A stretch of DNA of 37,079 nt from an uncultured cyanobacterium (lineage in GTDB: Bacteria > Cyanobacteriota > Cyanobacteriia > Cyanobacteriales > Nostocaceae), in contig CAIVAU010000175.1 in the NCBI GenBank assembly GCA_903903925.1, positions 1-37,079 on the forward strand, read 5' to 3'. The notes below the pieces were generated by a model. It was not told the DNA's origin and searched no databases. It worked only from the letters and a program-made list of their open reading frames with translations. The first letter of the stretch is position 1. Every line of letters starts with the position of its first letter. This document shows positions 1-7,860 of the stretch, in pieces. A program made the translations under genes and the position numbers.

Positions 1-94
<94 letters not shown>

Positions 95-202
95 TAAATT
101 CTGTACGCCTGAATAGCGAACCGAGATTCCAAGCCCTCCGCAACCTCCTTGAAAATAAACCCCTGAATGTCTTACATGGGGGGTTATTCTAACGGATGTA
201 TT

Positions 203-232
203 CTGACTCCTGACTCCTGACTCCTGACTCCT
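203..232. repeat. STRR array of TGACTCC heptamers, inverted relative to 1-94
   Basis: Four copies of TGACTCC, the reverse complement of the unit at 1-94, sit 3 bp past the hisB stop codon. A hisB transcript would read GGAGTCA repeats, a loop of about 108 nt, then TGACTCC repeats, and could pair into a long stem. It may act as a 3' end or stability structure; this is inference. Confidence 0.9.
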
Positions 233-234
233 CT

Positions 235-861
235 TCATAACACTCCCTTTGAACTGGGAATCATACCAGCACGACGAGGATCGATTTCCACAGCCATTCG
301 CATGGCCCTGGCAAACGCCTTAAATGTCGCCTCAATAATGTGATGAGAATTAATGCCTTCTAATTGGCGAATGTGCAGCGTAATCTGGCTATGGTTCACC
401 AGCGCCACAAAAAATTCCCGCACCAACTGGGTGTCATAGGTTCCCACTCGTTGAGTGGGAATTTGTAAGCCATAGCTGAGGTGGGGGCGTCCGGAGAAGT
501 CCAGCGCTACTTGAATTAAAGCTTCATCCAAAGGAGCCAGAAAATTACCAAAGCGGACAATGCCTTTCTTTTCACCTACCGCTTTGCTCAGAGCTTTTCC
601 TAAGGTAATGCCCACATCCTCATTAGTATGATGGTCGTCAATGTCCAAATCTCCCGTCGCTTGTACCTCTAAGTCAATTAGCCCATGGGAGGAGATTTGA
701 TGCAGCATGTGATCTAAAAAGGGAATACCAGTCGCTGCAACGCAAATCCCTGTACCATCAAGGTTTATAGTGACGTGAACATCCGTTTCACTCGTGGTGC
801 GGTGTAAAGTTGCAATCCGAGGGGGGAAACCAGACAAAATTTGGTGATCGCTTAATTGCAT
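235..861 (-). CDS. hisB: Imidazoleglycerol-phosphate dehydratase (HisB)
   Basis: Catalyses the dehydration of imidazole glycerol phosphate to imidazole acetol phosphate in histidine biosynthesis; cytosolic, Mn-dependent, assembling as a 24-mer in the family. The 208-residue protein is the normal size of the stand-alone bacterial enzyme, with no phosphatase domain. Visible family motifs are GIPFLDHML (45-53), the metal-binding DDHHTNEDVG stretch (75-84) and, toward the C-terminus, NSHHIIEATFKAFARAMR. The ATG start is the only sensible one. It lies 67 bp downstream of fabI on the same strand, a pairing I recall from other cyanobacteria, so the two are probably cotranscribed. The gene ends directly against an STRR array. 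Confidence 0.96.
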   Translation of the reverse strand: MQLSDHQILSGFPPRIATLHRTTSETDVHVTINLDGTGICVAATGIPFLDHMLHQISSHGLIDLEVQATGDLDIDDHHTNEDVGITLGKALSKAVGEKKGIVRFGNFLAPLDEALIQVALDFSGRPHLSYGLQIPTQRVGTYDTQLVREFFVALVNHSQITLHIRQLEGINSHHIIEATFKAFARAMRMAVEIDPRRAGMIPSSKGVL

Positions 862-917
862 GGTGAATGGTTGATGGTTGACGGTTGGCAGTTAACAGTT
901 AACTGTCAACTGTCAAC
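862..917. repeat. Heptamer-type repeat with inverted centre between fabI and hisB
   Basis: The fabI-hisB gap is almost wholly 7-nt units related to ATGGTTG, ACAGTTA and ACTGTCA, which reverse orientation around the middle (AACAGTTAACTG). It can fold as a hairpin in a fabI-hisB transcript just upstream of the hisB start. No clear Shine-Dalgarno for hisB is visible other than GGTG next to the start codon. Confidence 0.7.
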
Positions 918-928
918 TTTCATTAGTA

Positions 929-1705
929 TTACATTCCCATGATTTCATATCCTGCATCTACATACAGGACTTGTCCAGTAATTCCAGTTGCCAAATCACT
1001 ACACAAGAAGGCTGTGGCATTGCCCACTTCTAACTGAGTTACAGTGCGTCGTAGGGGAGCTACTTGCTCCACATGATGGATCATATCCAAAATACCTCCT
1101 ACCGCACTAGAAGCTAAAGTGCGGATGGGACCAGCAGAAATAGCATTTACGCGAATATTTTGTGGACCAAGTTCAGCAGCCAGGTAACGCACGCTGGCTT
1201 CCAACCCTGCTTTAGCGACTCCCATGATGTTATAGTTTGGTATTGCCCGTACACCACCTAAATAAGTCAGAGTCACGATACTTCCTCCTTCTGTCATCAA
1301 AGGTTTAGCTGCACCGCTTAACTGCACAAGTGAGTAGGTGCTGATCTCTAAGGCTTTGTTAAAGCCAGAACGAGAGGTCTTGCTAAAATCTCCATTCATA
1401 TCTTCTTTGTTAGCAAAGGCAAGACAATGGATGAGGATATCTAGCCTGCCCCATTGATTACTGATCGCCTCAAATGTAGACTGAATTTGCTCGTCATTTT
1501 CTACATTACAGGGAAGAAAGAGGTTGGGGTTGAGGGGTTCCACCAACTCCGCAACTTTTTTTTCCATTTTGCCTCGCTCATCTGGTAAGTAAGTAATACC
1601 GAGGTTTGCTCCTGCTTGATGTAGTTGTTGGGCGATCCCCCAAGCGATCGAGCGGTTGTTGGCAATGCCTGTAACTAGGGCATTTTTTCCAGTCAGGTTC
1701 AGCAT
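929..1705 (-). CDS. fabI: Enoyl-[acyl-carrier-protein] reductase (FabI)
   Basis: Reduces trans-2-enoyl-ACP in the last step of the type II fatty-acid elongation cycle, using NAD(P)H. The 258-residue protein is full length for FabI. It shows the divergent SDR glycine motif GIANNRSIAWG (14-24) and the FabI catalytic arrangement with Tyr148 in LTYLGG, Tyr158 and Lys165 (Y-x6-K). The C-terminus carries the usual GQVLYVDAGYEIMGM. The gene reads toward hisB. The 503-bp upstream gap is shared with divergent ntcA, so both promoters must lie there. Confidence 0.96.
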   Translation of the reverse strand: MLNLTGKNALVTGIANNRSIAWGIAQQLHQAGANLGITYLPDERGKMEKKVAELVEPLNPNLFLPCNVENDEQIQSTFEAISNQWGRLDILIHCLAFANKEDMNGDFSKTSRSGFNKALEISTYSLVQLSGAAKPLMTEGGSIVTLTYLGGVRAIPNYNIMGVAKAGLEASVRYLAAELGPQNIRVNAISAGPIRTLASSAVGGILDMIHHVEQVAPLRRTVTQLEVGNATAFLCSDLATGITGQVLYVDAGYEIMGM

Positions 1706-1987
1706 ACAATTTAAATTTTCATGTAATTGATCATTAGGAGCATACTAGAATCTGGGTATCACTTTGACTTTGTTTTAGGCATGTTTTACAAACAATGATT
1801 ATTGATAGGGATGTTTCCCATAGTGAAATTACTGCTTATTTCTTAAGATATTCTCAATATGTCTTCTTTTTTTCTTCATAAAACTTTTTGATTCTAACCT
1901 TTCAAATAACTATGAAAAAGTAGTAGATTGAAGAATGAAAATTTAATGTATCATCATGAACAAATGTTTGGGAGGAAAAGAGGTTAA

Positions 1988-2001
1988 GTATAGGAAAGTA
2001 C
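1988..2001 (+). promoter_or_regulatory. Putative NtcA-binding box upstream of ntcA
   Basis: The sequence GTATAGGAAAGTAC matches the NtcA consensus GTA-N8-TAC exactly. It sits 226 bp before the ntcA start codon. ntcA autoregulation through such a site is established in Anabaena. A -10-like AAGAAT at 2035-2040 is about 33 bp past the box, further than the usual ~22, so the dependent start point is uncertain. Confidence 0.6.
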
Positions 2002-2048
2002 AAAAAGGTTGATAATGAAGTCTTGATGTTTTGTAAGAATTTAGGAGT

Positions 2049-2142
2049 CAGGAGTCAGAATTTATCTTTCTTTGGGTATCTGTCTTGGTGGCTCTTGACG
2101 ATATCCTGTTATTTCCGGATAGTTTAACAATTCTGACTCCTG
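2049..2142. repeat. STRR inverted pair in the ntcA leader
   Basis: CAGGAGTCAGAATT (2049-2062) and AATTCTGACTCCTG (2129-2142) are perfect 14-bp inverted copies flanking 66 bp. Further degenerate heptamers follow to about 2158. The cassette lies between the NtcA box and the coding region, so it may fold as a hairpin in the 5' untranslated RNA. Confidence 0.75.
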
Positions 2143-2226
2143 TATTCTGATTCCTGAATTCTTGATTTTCAGGTGTATTCTTAGGTAATCCGTTTTATTG
2201 TTCCGGCATTGGGTAGGGGAAGGGAG

Positions 2227-2898
2227 ATGATCGTGACACAAGATAAAGCCCTAGCAAATGTTTTTCGTCAGATGGCGACAGGCGCATTTCCACCAGTTGT
2301 GGAAAGTTTTGAACGTAACAAAACGATCTTTTTTCCTGGCGATCCTGCCGAACGAGTTTATTTCCTTTTAAAAGGTGCAGTCAAACTATCCAGAGTGTAC
2401 GAAGCAGGAGAAGAAATAACGGTAGCGCTACTGCGAGAAAATAGCGTTTTTGGCGTTTTGTCTCTGCTTACAGGAAACAAGTCGGATCGGTTTTATCATG
2501 CAGTCGCTTTTACACCTGTAGAATTGCTATCAGCACCAATTGAACAGGTGGAACAAGCACTCAAGGAAAATCCAGAACTGTCGATGTTAATGCTACGGGG
2601 TCTATCCTCGCGGATTTTACAGACAGAGATGATGATCGAAACACTCGCTCACCGAGATATGGGATCGAGATTGGTGAGCTTTTTGTTAATTCTTTGTCGA
2701 GATTTTGGTGTGCCCTGTGCAGATGGAATCACAATTGACCTGAAGCTATCTCATCAAGCGATCGCCGAGGCAATTGGCTCTACTCGTGTGACTGTTACCA
2801 GGCTACTTGGCGACTTACGCGAAAAGAAGATGATTTCAATCCACAAGAAGAAAATTACTGTCCATAAACCTGTCACCTTAAGTCGCCAATTTACCTAA
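2227..2898 (+). CDS. ntcA: Global nitrogen regulator NtcA
   Basis: CRP/FNR-family transcription factor that senses 2-oxoglutarate and controls nitrogen assimilation and heterocyst differentiation in cyanobacteria. I place the start at ATG 2227 (MIVTQDKALANVF), giving 223 residues, the usual NtcA length and N-terminus. A frame-open ATG at 2209 would add six residues, but a strong purine-rich AGGGGAAGGGAG directly precedes 2227. The N-terminal cyclic-nucleotide-binding-like fold includes FFPGDPAERVYFLLKG; the C-terminal helix-turn-helix is LSHQAIAEAIGSTRVTVTR. The upstream NtcA box supports autoregulation. The nearly invariant sequence makes this one of the surest calls here. Confidence 0.97.
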   Translation: MIVTQDKALANVFRQMATGAFPPVVESFERNKTIFFPGDPAERVYFLLKGAVKLSRVYEAGEEITVALLRENSVFGVLSLLTGNKSDRFYHAVAFTPVELLSAPIEQVEQALKENPELSMLMLRGLSSRILQTEMMIETLAHRDMGSRLVSFLLILCRDFGVPCADGITIDLKLSHQAIAEAIGSTRVTVTRLLGDLREKKMISIHKKKITVHKPVTLSRQFT

Positions 2899-3211
2899 TG
2901 CTGTTGGGAATTGGCGATTGCGGATTGGCGATTGGGAGTGTGTAGGGGCGGGGTCTCCCCACCCTTATAGGAAGGTTATGATCATCCGCGATCAGTGAAG
3001 TGGTCAAAATCCTTGTGCTACCTCACTGATCCCAAAATGCATCTTTCTTGATGCAGTAAAAAAATAAGTGAGAGGAGGTGGAGTGTGTTGTGTCTTTTAG
3101 ATCAGTCAGAAATAGAACAGGAAGTCAATTTTGTCAATTACCTCCAATCTCCCACAGAAAATTGCTAGAAGTAGTAGGCTGTATCAGGAAGGATTTCGTC
3201 GGTAGCTGGAG
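2899..3211. other. ntcA-DUF3084 intergenic region with repeats
   Basis: 313 bp. It begins with GGCGATTG-type repeats (about 2909-2937), then a G-rich palindrome (2944-2966). The rest shows no ORF with a ribosome site; a promoter for the next gene presumably lies here but I cannot place it. Confidence 0.5.
2944..2966. repeat. G-rich hairpin repeat (copy 1)
   Basis: GGGGCGGGG, a TCT loop, then CCCCACCC forms a strong stem just after ntcA. The same element in the opposite orientation is at 22260-22287. Dispersed repeat, possibly acting as a transcript end; it lacks a clear U-tract. Confidence 0.6.
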
Positions 3212-4702
3212 ATGACCACCGGTTACATCCTCATAGTAGTGATTTTAATTGTGGGAGGCTTAATTGCCACCGTGGGAGATCGCATTGGCACACGGGTTGG
3301 CAAAAAGCGACTCTCACTCTTCAACCTGCGTCCCAAAAACACAGCCGTACTGGTCACTATTTTGACAGGGTTGGGGATTTCAGCATCGACTTTAGGGATT
3401 TTATTTTTAGCCGATGAAGGATTGCGAAAGGGTGTATTTCAACTGGAGGATATTCAAAGAGATCTCAGACGCAAGCGTGAACAGCTCGACAATACAGCAA
3501 AGCAGCTTAACACAACGCAAACGGAGTTAAACCAAGCTAAAAAAGAACAAGCACAGGCGAAGCTTGACTTGCGGACAACGAATCAGTCCTTGCAAGCAGT
3601 TAATGCTAAACAACAATTAACGCAAACCCAACTGAACCGCACCATTACTCAACAAGCCCAGACTCAAGGTCAACTCCAACGCACTCAGAACGAGCTAAAT
3701 CAAGTTATCAATCGTTATCAACAAGCCATCGCTGAACTTAAAACCGTTGATGATGAGAAAAAAAAGTTGCTGTTGGAAATTGAACAACGCAAAGCAGAAC
3801 GTGAGGGACTGGTTAAACAAGCCAACGAAACGATTAATCAAGCCAAGGTTGCTATTGCACGGCGCGATCGGGAGCTTTCTAATCGCCAGGAAGCTATAGA
3901 AGTGCGCGATCAAAAAATTGCTGCACTCGATCGGCTGATTCAAAGGCGCAATCTAGAAATTACGCAGAGAGAGCAAGTACTTGCTCTGCGGGAATCTCGT
4001 CTCCAAGAATTAGAAACACAACAGAATTATCTAGAACAGGAAGTAACAAAGCTGGAAAAATATTACCAGTCTTTCCGCGACCTGCGTTTAGGGAAACTGG
4101 CTTTAATTCGCGGTCAAGTTCTTGCTGCTGGAGTAGTTCGCACATCTACATCTGACTCTGCTCGTCAGGCGGTGATTCGGATTTTACAGGAGGCAAACAA
4201 AAATGCTAGTAGCGAGTTAACTGAGCCTGGATCGCATCCTCCCAATGAGAGTATATTGCGCTTTACTCCAGAGCAGATTCAGCAATTGAGCAAGCAAATC
4301 AATGATGGTAGAGAATACGTGGTACGCATTTTCTCAGCAGGTAACTATGTCAGAGGCGAAAACCAGATAGAATTTTTCACCGATGCAACGCTCAATCAAG
4401 TGGTTTTTTCAGGTGGCGAGGTGATAGCAACAACTACAGCCGATCCCAAGACCATGACATCTTATCAACTACGGGAACGCCTGGAGCAGTTAATTTCTGC
4501 TTCTCAGTTTCGCGCTCGTAATGCAGGGATTTTAGAAAATCTTCAAATAGACGGAACATTCATCCATTTTATCTCTCAGTTGAGCGAGTACAATCAGCCA
4601 GTAGATATCAAAGCCATTGCCATAGGGGACACTTACACAGCCGGTCCACTGAAGGTGAGATTGGTGGCAATTCAAAATGGACAAGTGATTTTTAGTACTT
4701 AA
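3212..4702 (+). CDS. DUF3084 membrane-anchored coiled-coil protein
   Basis: The 496-residue protein matches the cyanobacterial DUF3084 family; no biochemical function is known to me. Two transmembrane helices near the N-terminus (about 4-21 and 45-67) bracket a short conserved loop with DRIGTRVGKKRLSLFNLRP. A long Gln/Glu/Lys/Arg-rich coiled coil follows at about 75-285, then a globular C-terminal domain (about 290-496). Topology suggests the coiled coil and C-terminal domain share one side of the membrane. The next gene, a YqgF-like nuclease, lies 140 bp downstream on the same strand. The ATG is preceded closely by GGAG. Confidence 0.85.
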   Translation: MTTGYILIVVILIVGGLIATVGDRIGTRVGKKRLSLFNLRPKNTAVLVTILTGLGISASTLGILFLADEGLRKGVFQLEDIQRDLRRKREQLDNTAKQLNTTQTELNQAKKEQAQAKLDLRTTNQSLQAVNAKQQLTQTQLNRTITQQAQTQGQLQRTQNELNQVINRYQQAIAELKTVDDEKKKLLLEIEQRKAEREGLVKQANETINQAKVAIARRDRELSNRQEAIEVRDQKIAALDRLIQRRNLEITQREQVLALRESRLQELETQQNYLEQEVTKLEKYYQSFRDLRLGKLALIRGQVLAAGVVRTSTSDSARQAVIRILQEANKNASSELTEPGSHPPNESILRFTPEQIQQLSKQINDGREYVVRIFSAGNYVRGENQIEFFTDATLNQVVFSGGEVIATTTADPKTMTSYQLRERLEQLISASQFRARNAGILENLQIDGTFIHFISQLSEYNQPVDIKAIAIGDTYTAGPLKVRLVAIQNGQVIFST

Positions 4703-4707
4703 TTGGG

Positions 4708-4738
4708 AAGGGAGCTCTTAGCAGGGAGCTCTTAGCAG
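4708..4738. repeat. Direct repeat of a 14-bp unit
   Basis: Two tandem copies of GGGAGCTCTTAGCA followed by a G-rich run to about 4760, in the gap between the DUF3084 gene and the YqgF-like gene. No function is apparent. Confidence 0.8.
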
Positions 4739-4842
4739 GGGGGTAGGGGAGTAGGGGGAATGGTCGGTCTTCGATTGCTCATTGCCCATTAGCAATTAGT
4801 TATTCACCAGTCTTATATTAGAAGTGTTTAATTATATTTTTT

Positions 4843-5298
4843 ATGACTTTTCGTGAATTTTCACCAGGGCAGCCAGTGATTTTGGGCTTTGATCCAGGTA
4901 AAGATAAGTGTGGTTTAGCAGTCATGGGACTGGATCGGCAGTTACACTATCATCAAGTTGTATCAGCACTGTTAGTAATTACTACCATAGGAGAACTGCG
5001 TCAAAAGTTTCCCATTTCTATCATGGTGATGGGGGATCAAACCACAGCTAAGCGTTGGAAACAGCAACTGTATCAGGAATTACCAGAACCGCTGAATGTC
5101 GTTTTAGTAGATGAGCGCTACTCTAGCCTAGAGGCACGCGATCGCTATTGGCAGATGTACCCTCCCAAAGGATTCTTAAAGCTCTTACCACAAGGTATGC
5201 GACAACCACCACGACCAATAGATGATATCGTTGCCATCCTCCTGATCGAAAGATACCTAAATCGCCTCACGGAAAGTGAAGTCAGGAGTGAAGAATAA
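4843..5298 (+). CDS. YqgF/RuvX-like RNase H-fold nuclease
   Basis: The 151-residue protein has the YqgF/RuvX resolvase-like RNase H fold: first strand LGFDPGKDKCGLAV with Asp17, a middle VDERYSS with Glu91, and C-terminal IDDIVAILL with Asp127/128. These supply the expected acidic triad. Relatives process the 5' end of pre-16S rRNA or were proposed as Holliday-junction resolvases. It is a divergent paralogue rather than the canonical short YqgF, so the substrate is uncertain. The last codons (EVRSEE) and the adjacent downstream array show STRR-like sequence running into the gene end. Confidence 0.75.
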   Translation: MTFREFSPGQPVILGFDPGKDKCGLAVMGLDRQLHYHQVVSALLVITTIGELRQKFPISIMVMGDQTTAKRWKQQLYQELPEPLNVVLVDERYSSLEARDRYWQMYPPKGFLKLLPQGMRQPPRPIDDIVAILLIERYLNRLTESEVRSEE

Positions 5299-5300
5299 AA

Positions 5301-5333
5301 ACTCCTAACTCCTAACTCCTAACTCCTAACTCC
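5301..5333. repeat. STRR array of TAACTCC heptamers
   Basis: Nearly five copies of the heptamer lie between the convergent ends of the YqgF-like gene and the DUF3146 gene. The stop of the first gene is 3 bp away. Confidence 0.9.
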
Positions 5334-5344
5334 CCACACCCCAC

Positions 5345-5608
5345 TCATAATTCTGCCCGAATAGTAAAAGCATAGTCTCCTCCAGGTTCAAGCTGGTAGT
5401 CTCGTTGCTCAAGGAAGCGACCGAGGGGTTCTTTGATCAACGCACGACCTCGGGAGGGCTTAACTGACAATTCACCCCGGCGAAAATGCCACTGGAACTG
5501 CCACTCAAAGTCACCTGCACTCACTTCACCTTCAAGGAGACCGTGTTGCCAGGATTGGTAGGTAATCCTAACATGGGCAGTTGTTTCTGGTAGCTTCTTA
5601 GCACTCAC
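5345..5608 (-). CDS. DUF3146 family protein
   Basis: The 87-residue protein resembles the cyanobacteria-restricted DUF3146 family from memory of its conserved core (TAHVRITYQSWQHG, FEWQFQWHFRRGEL). It is rich in Trp, Phe and Arg, has no signal peptide or membrane segment, and is likely cytosolic. Function is unknown. It converges on the YqgF-like gene and is separated from it by an STRR array. The ATG start gives a conserved-looking N-terminus (MSAKKLPETTAHV). Confidence 0.7.
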   Translation of the reverse strand: MSAKKLPETTAHVRITYQSWQHGLLEGEVSAGDFEWQFQWHFRRGELSVKPSRGRALIKEPLGRFLEQRDYQLEPGGDYAFTIRAEL

Positions 5609-6134
5609 AATGCTTTATGTCAATAAGTAAAATCTGTAACTGAGCTTAGATACATCAATGAGCTTGCTGTCAATAGAATTTTTGCCATCAAACCTCGCAC
5701 GACATGAGAATCTAGGACCTTGATTCAGGCAACTGATAAAATGCAAATCCGTAGCCCAAGTGTCTCTCTACCAAAAACAGTGAGAGCGACATAACTACTC
5801 AACATACCTCAAATGCATTAAAGGGCAAATACATCAATGGGATTAGTTGCGCAGTAAAGCAGTCCCAATGAAAAAAATTTCACCATCAAGTACAAAAATC
5901 GTCTTTTACCCCAATCCCCCCCACCAATGAGTGAGAATTTCGGGGGTAACCCTACCCAGGTGCATCCCAATGAGCGTAAATTCGTAATGCGAGCATCTTG
6001 CTCGCTTGTACCACACGTGAGCAAGATGCTCGCTTGTACTACACGTGAGCAAGATGCTCACACTACTTAGTCCCGCTTCGTAAAATTGAGCGATGTTTAA
6101 ATTTTAATGTGATCGCCCTTCCCACATCCCCAAT
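5609..6134. other. Repeat-bearing intergenic region upstream of DUF3146
   Basis: About 525 bp without a convincing gene. The only longer open frame (minus, 5818-6024) lacks coding character and runs through repeats. The right part holds the 28-bp repeat cluster at 5989-6066; the promoter of the DUF3146 gene should be near 5609-5750. Confidence 0.5.
5989..6066. repeat. Tandem 28-bp units with a palindromic GAGCA-n3-TGCTC core
   Basis: Two full units and one partial unit begin at 5989, 6017 and 6045. Each contains the palindrome GAGCA-n3-TGCTC followed by a CTTGTAC spacer. The central three bases are TCT in the first unit and AGA in the next two, so the core has flipped relative to its flanks. 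Confidence 0.85.
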
Positions 6135-7043
6135 TTAATTCATAGATTCAAAGTCAACAAGAAGCAAATTTATTCCATCCATGATTATTGGAAATTTTTC
6201 TTCAGGTACGTTTAACGCCTGAAAACATTTATCTCTATATCTTTCTTTTTCAGTAAAATGAGTGATGGCTTTAACTAATGGCTTTTTGACTTCGTAGCTT
6301 TCTTCAGCTTTAGCAATTGCCTGTGCAGGTATCTCGTTATTTACACGCAATACTGCTAAGTCAATCAAATCTCTAGATTGTGTGCTTGAATCGTTCCATC
6401 GGTCAGCATTAGCCATTAGTTTTGATGTAAATCTATCACTTATACTTAGACAAGGAACCTTTGTCCATTGAGGATAAACTGGAGGGTCTAAAGTAAAAAT
6501 ACCATTGGCTACAATTTCCACTTTAATAGTTTTTTCATTGACTACAACAGGGAAACGAATACCATATTGATTTATGGTAGTCTCACCTAATTGGATATCT
6601 GTTGTACTTTGAAATAATGCTACAATTCCTTCTTCGTAAATCAAATTTCTTAAAAACCTGTAATTTTCAGTCCCATAAGGGAAGAGAAAATCAATATCTT
6701 TACTAAGCCTGTATTCATCATACTCCAACGTCAAGAGTGTTCCACCAGCAAAGTATGCAGAAGCTTTTTTCAAAACCTCTGGATTGAAAGCATTAAGGAT
6801 TTTAACTATATTATTGTGATGCTCGACATTAAACATTTCCAAATCTGGTAATATCCAAGAGTTGTATTTTTTTGCTAAATAATGAATAAAATTCTTTTCT
6901 TCTTGTTTTAAATTATTAAATGTAGTTTGATGATGCCAATTGCGTTGATACAATTGAACAATTTCTTTCTCACTCAGTCGATATACATTTTTAATCTGCC
7001 AACCAATAGACTCTAAAAATGGTAGCTTTTGTGGATTGAGCAT
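6135..7043 (-). CDS. AbiEii/AbiGii-type nucleotidyltransferase (putative toxin)
   Basis: The 302-residue protein has hallmarks of the DUF1814/AbiEii nucleotidyltransferases used as toxins in type IV toxin-antitoxin and phage-abortive systems: AGGT (99-102), SKDIDF with Asp116 and Asp118 (114-119), a third acidic site KVEI near 174-177, and the C-terminal KLMANADR and RDLIDL motifs (208-215 and 224-229). Family members transfer nucleotides to tRNA or other acceptors. No AbiEi-type antitoxin lies next to it; the upstream neighbour on the same strand is a serine recombinase 170 bp away. It may be an orphan, a housekeeping relative, or mobilised cargo. Toxicity is inferred only. Confidence 0.8.
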   Translation of the reverse strand: MLNPQKLPFLESIGWQIKNVYRLSEKEIVQLYQRNWHHQTTFNNLKQEEKNFIHYLAKKYNSWILPDLEMFNVEHHNNIVKILNAFNPEVLKKASAYFAGGTLLTLEYDEYRLSKDIDFLFPYGTENYRFLRNLIYEEGIVALFQSTTDIQLGETTINQYGIRFPVVVNEKTIKVEIVANGIFTLDPPVYPQWTKVPCLSISDRFTSKLMANADRWNDSSTQSRDLIDLAVLRVNNEIPAQAIAKAEESYEVKKPLVKAITHFTEKERYRDKCFQALNVPEEKFPIIMDGINLLLVDFESMN

Positions 7044-7122
7044 AAAATTAATTTTTCAATTTTATTTGATATCTGATTACTCCGTTCCCAGTAAAAAATT
7101 ACCTAAATCTCTCTAACTCAGA

Positions 7123-7150
7123 TCTCTGTGTCCTCTGCGCCTCTGCGGTT
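7123..7150. repeat. Dispersed repeat CGCAGAGGCGCAGAG (copy 1)
   Basis: The minus strand carries AACCGCAGAGGCGCAGAG followed by GACACAGAGA, a dispersed cyanobacterial repeat. A close copy lies inside the ABC ATPase gene at 29953-29982. Confidence 0.75.
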
Positions 7151-7212
7151 AATTAAATAGGTAATCTAAAGGGCGGAAAGGGAGTAACATAAGTCTGGTA
7201 GATTTTTGGTAT

Positions 7213-7860
7213 TTACTTCACCTCCTCAATTGCATTCGTTATTCCATCAATTAACTTTTTATTCTTTTTACTTCTTACTTTGTATAACCGAGCCGAAAAA
7301 ACGGCGATCAATTCAATCATATCTTCCACTAATTCTTGCTCCAAGGTAAGTTCTTCATTTGATTTGTTAATGATCACTACCTCTGTCTCAAACTCTTCAC
7401 AGACTGCAAACACTAACTCTGCACCAAAGCGTAGAAGCCTATCCTTGTGGGTCAAAACGAGCCTACCGACATCTCCCCTCATGATGCGATGCAGCAATCG
7501 TTGAAGTCCTTTGTTGTTGTAATTTAGCCCACTACCTAAGTCCTGGATTGTTTCATACTGCCAGCCATTAGCAGAACTAAATGCTTCTAGTACTTGTACC
7601 TGTCTTGTTAAATCTGCTTTTTGAGCTTGGCTAGAAACTCTAGCATAATTTATCGTTACACGTTCTTCTACCTGCTTTAAATCGCGGGGTGTAATCCTCT
7701 TGATATCGGTCAGAAAGAATCTTCTTTGTCCTGTGGGAGATCTCTCTGATTTTATTTTTCCTGAGTCCGCCCAACGCCTTAATGTTTTGACGGAGATACC
7801 TAACTCTTTAGCTGCATCTCCTATACTAATCGTTACCTCTGATGTATTTTCCATATCCAT
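7213..7860 (-). CDS. tnpA: IS607-family serine recombinase/transposase TnpA
   Basis: The 215-residue protein combines an N-terminal MerR-like helix-turn-helix (about 10-45, with GISVKTLRRWADSGKI) and a small serine-resolvase catalytic domain (about 68-200). The YARVSSQ motif supplies the nucleophile Ser76, and DRLLRFG (140-146) supplies the active-site arginines. This architecture is diagnostic of IS607 transposases. The usual partner, TnpB, is absent: only 169 bp separate this gene from the AbiEii-like gene. The element is therefore a TnpA-only form or a decayed remnant. Start could be Met1 or Met3; no good Shine-Dalgarno is seen. Confidence 0.9.
   Translation of the reverse strand: MDMENTSEVTISIGDAAKELGISVKTLRRWADSGKIKSERSPTGQRRFFLTDIKRITPRDLKQVEERVTINYARVSSQAQKADLTRQVQVLEAFSSANGWQYETIQDLGSGLNYNNKGLQRLLHRIMRGDVGRLVLTHKDRLLRFGAELVFAVCEEFETEVVIINKSNEELTLEQELVEDMIELIAVFSARLYKVRSKKNKKLIDGITNAIEEVK

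Larger units (their letters stand above)
1706..2226. other. fabI-ntcA divergent intergenic region
   Basis: About 520 bp between divergent fabI and ntcA, AT-rich. It contains a perfect NtcA consensus box (1988-2001) and a pair of inverted STRR heptamers (2049-2062 and 2129-2142) in what should be the ntcA leader. A short TATCC/GGATA stem lies between them. I see no tRNA or small ORF with a credible ribosome site. Confidence 0.6.

Noticed and set aside
5818..6024. 68-codon minus-strand open frame
   Set aside because: No ribosome site, crosses the 28-bp repeats, composition not coding-like.
7044..7212. Possible TnpB remnant between the IS607 recombinase and the AbiEii-like gene
   Set aside because: The 169 bp contain a dispersed repeat and no TnpB motif (no zinc-finger CxxC or DRxxxN) in any frame I read.
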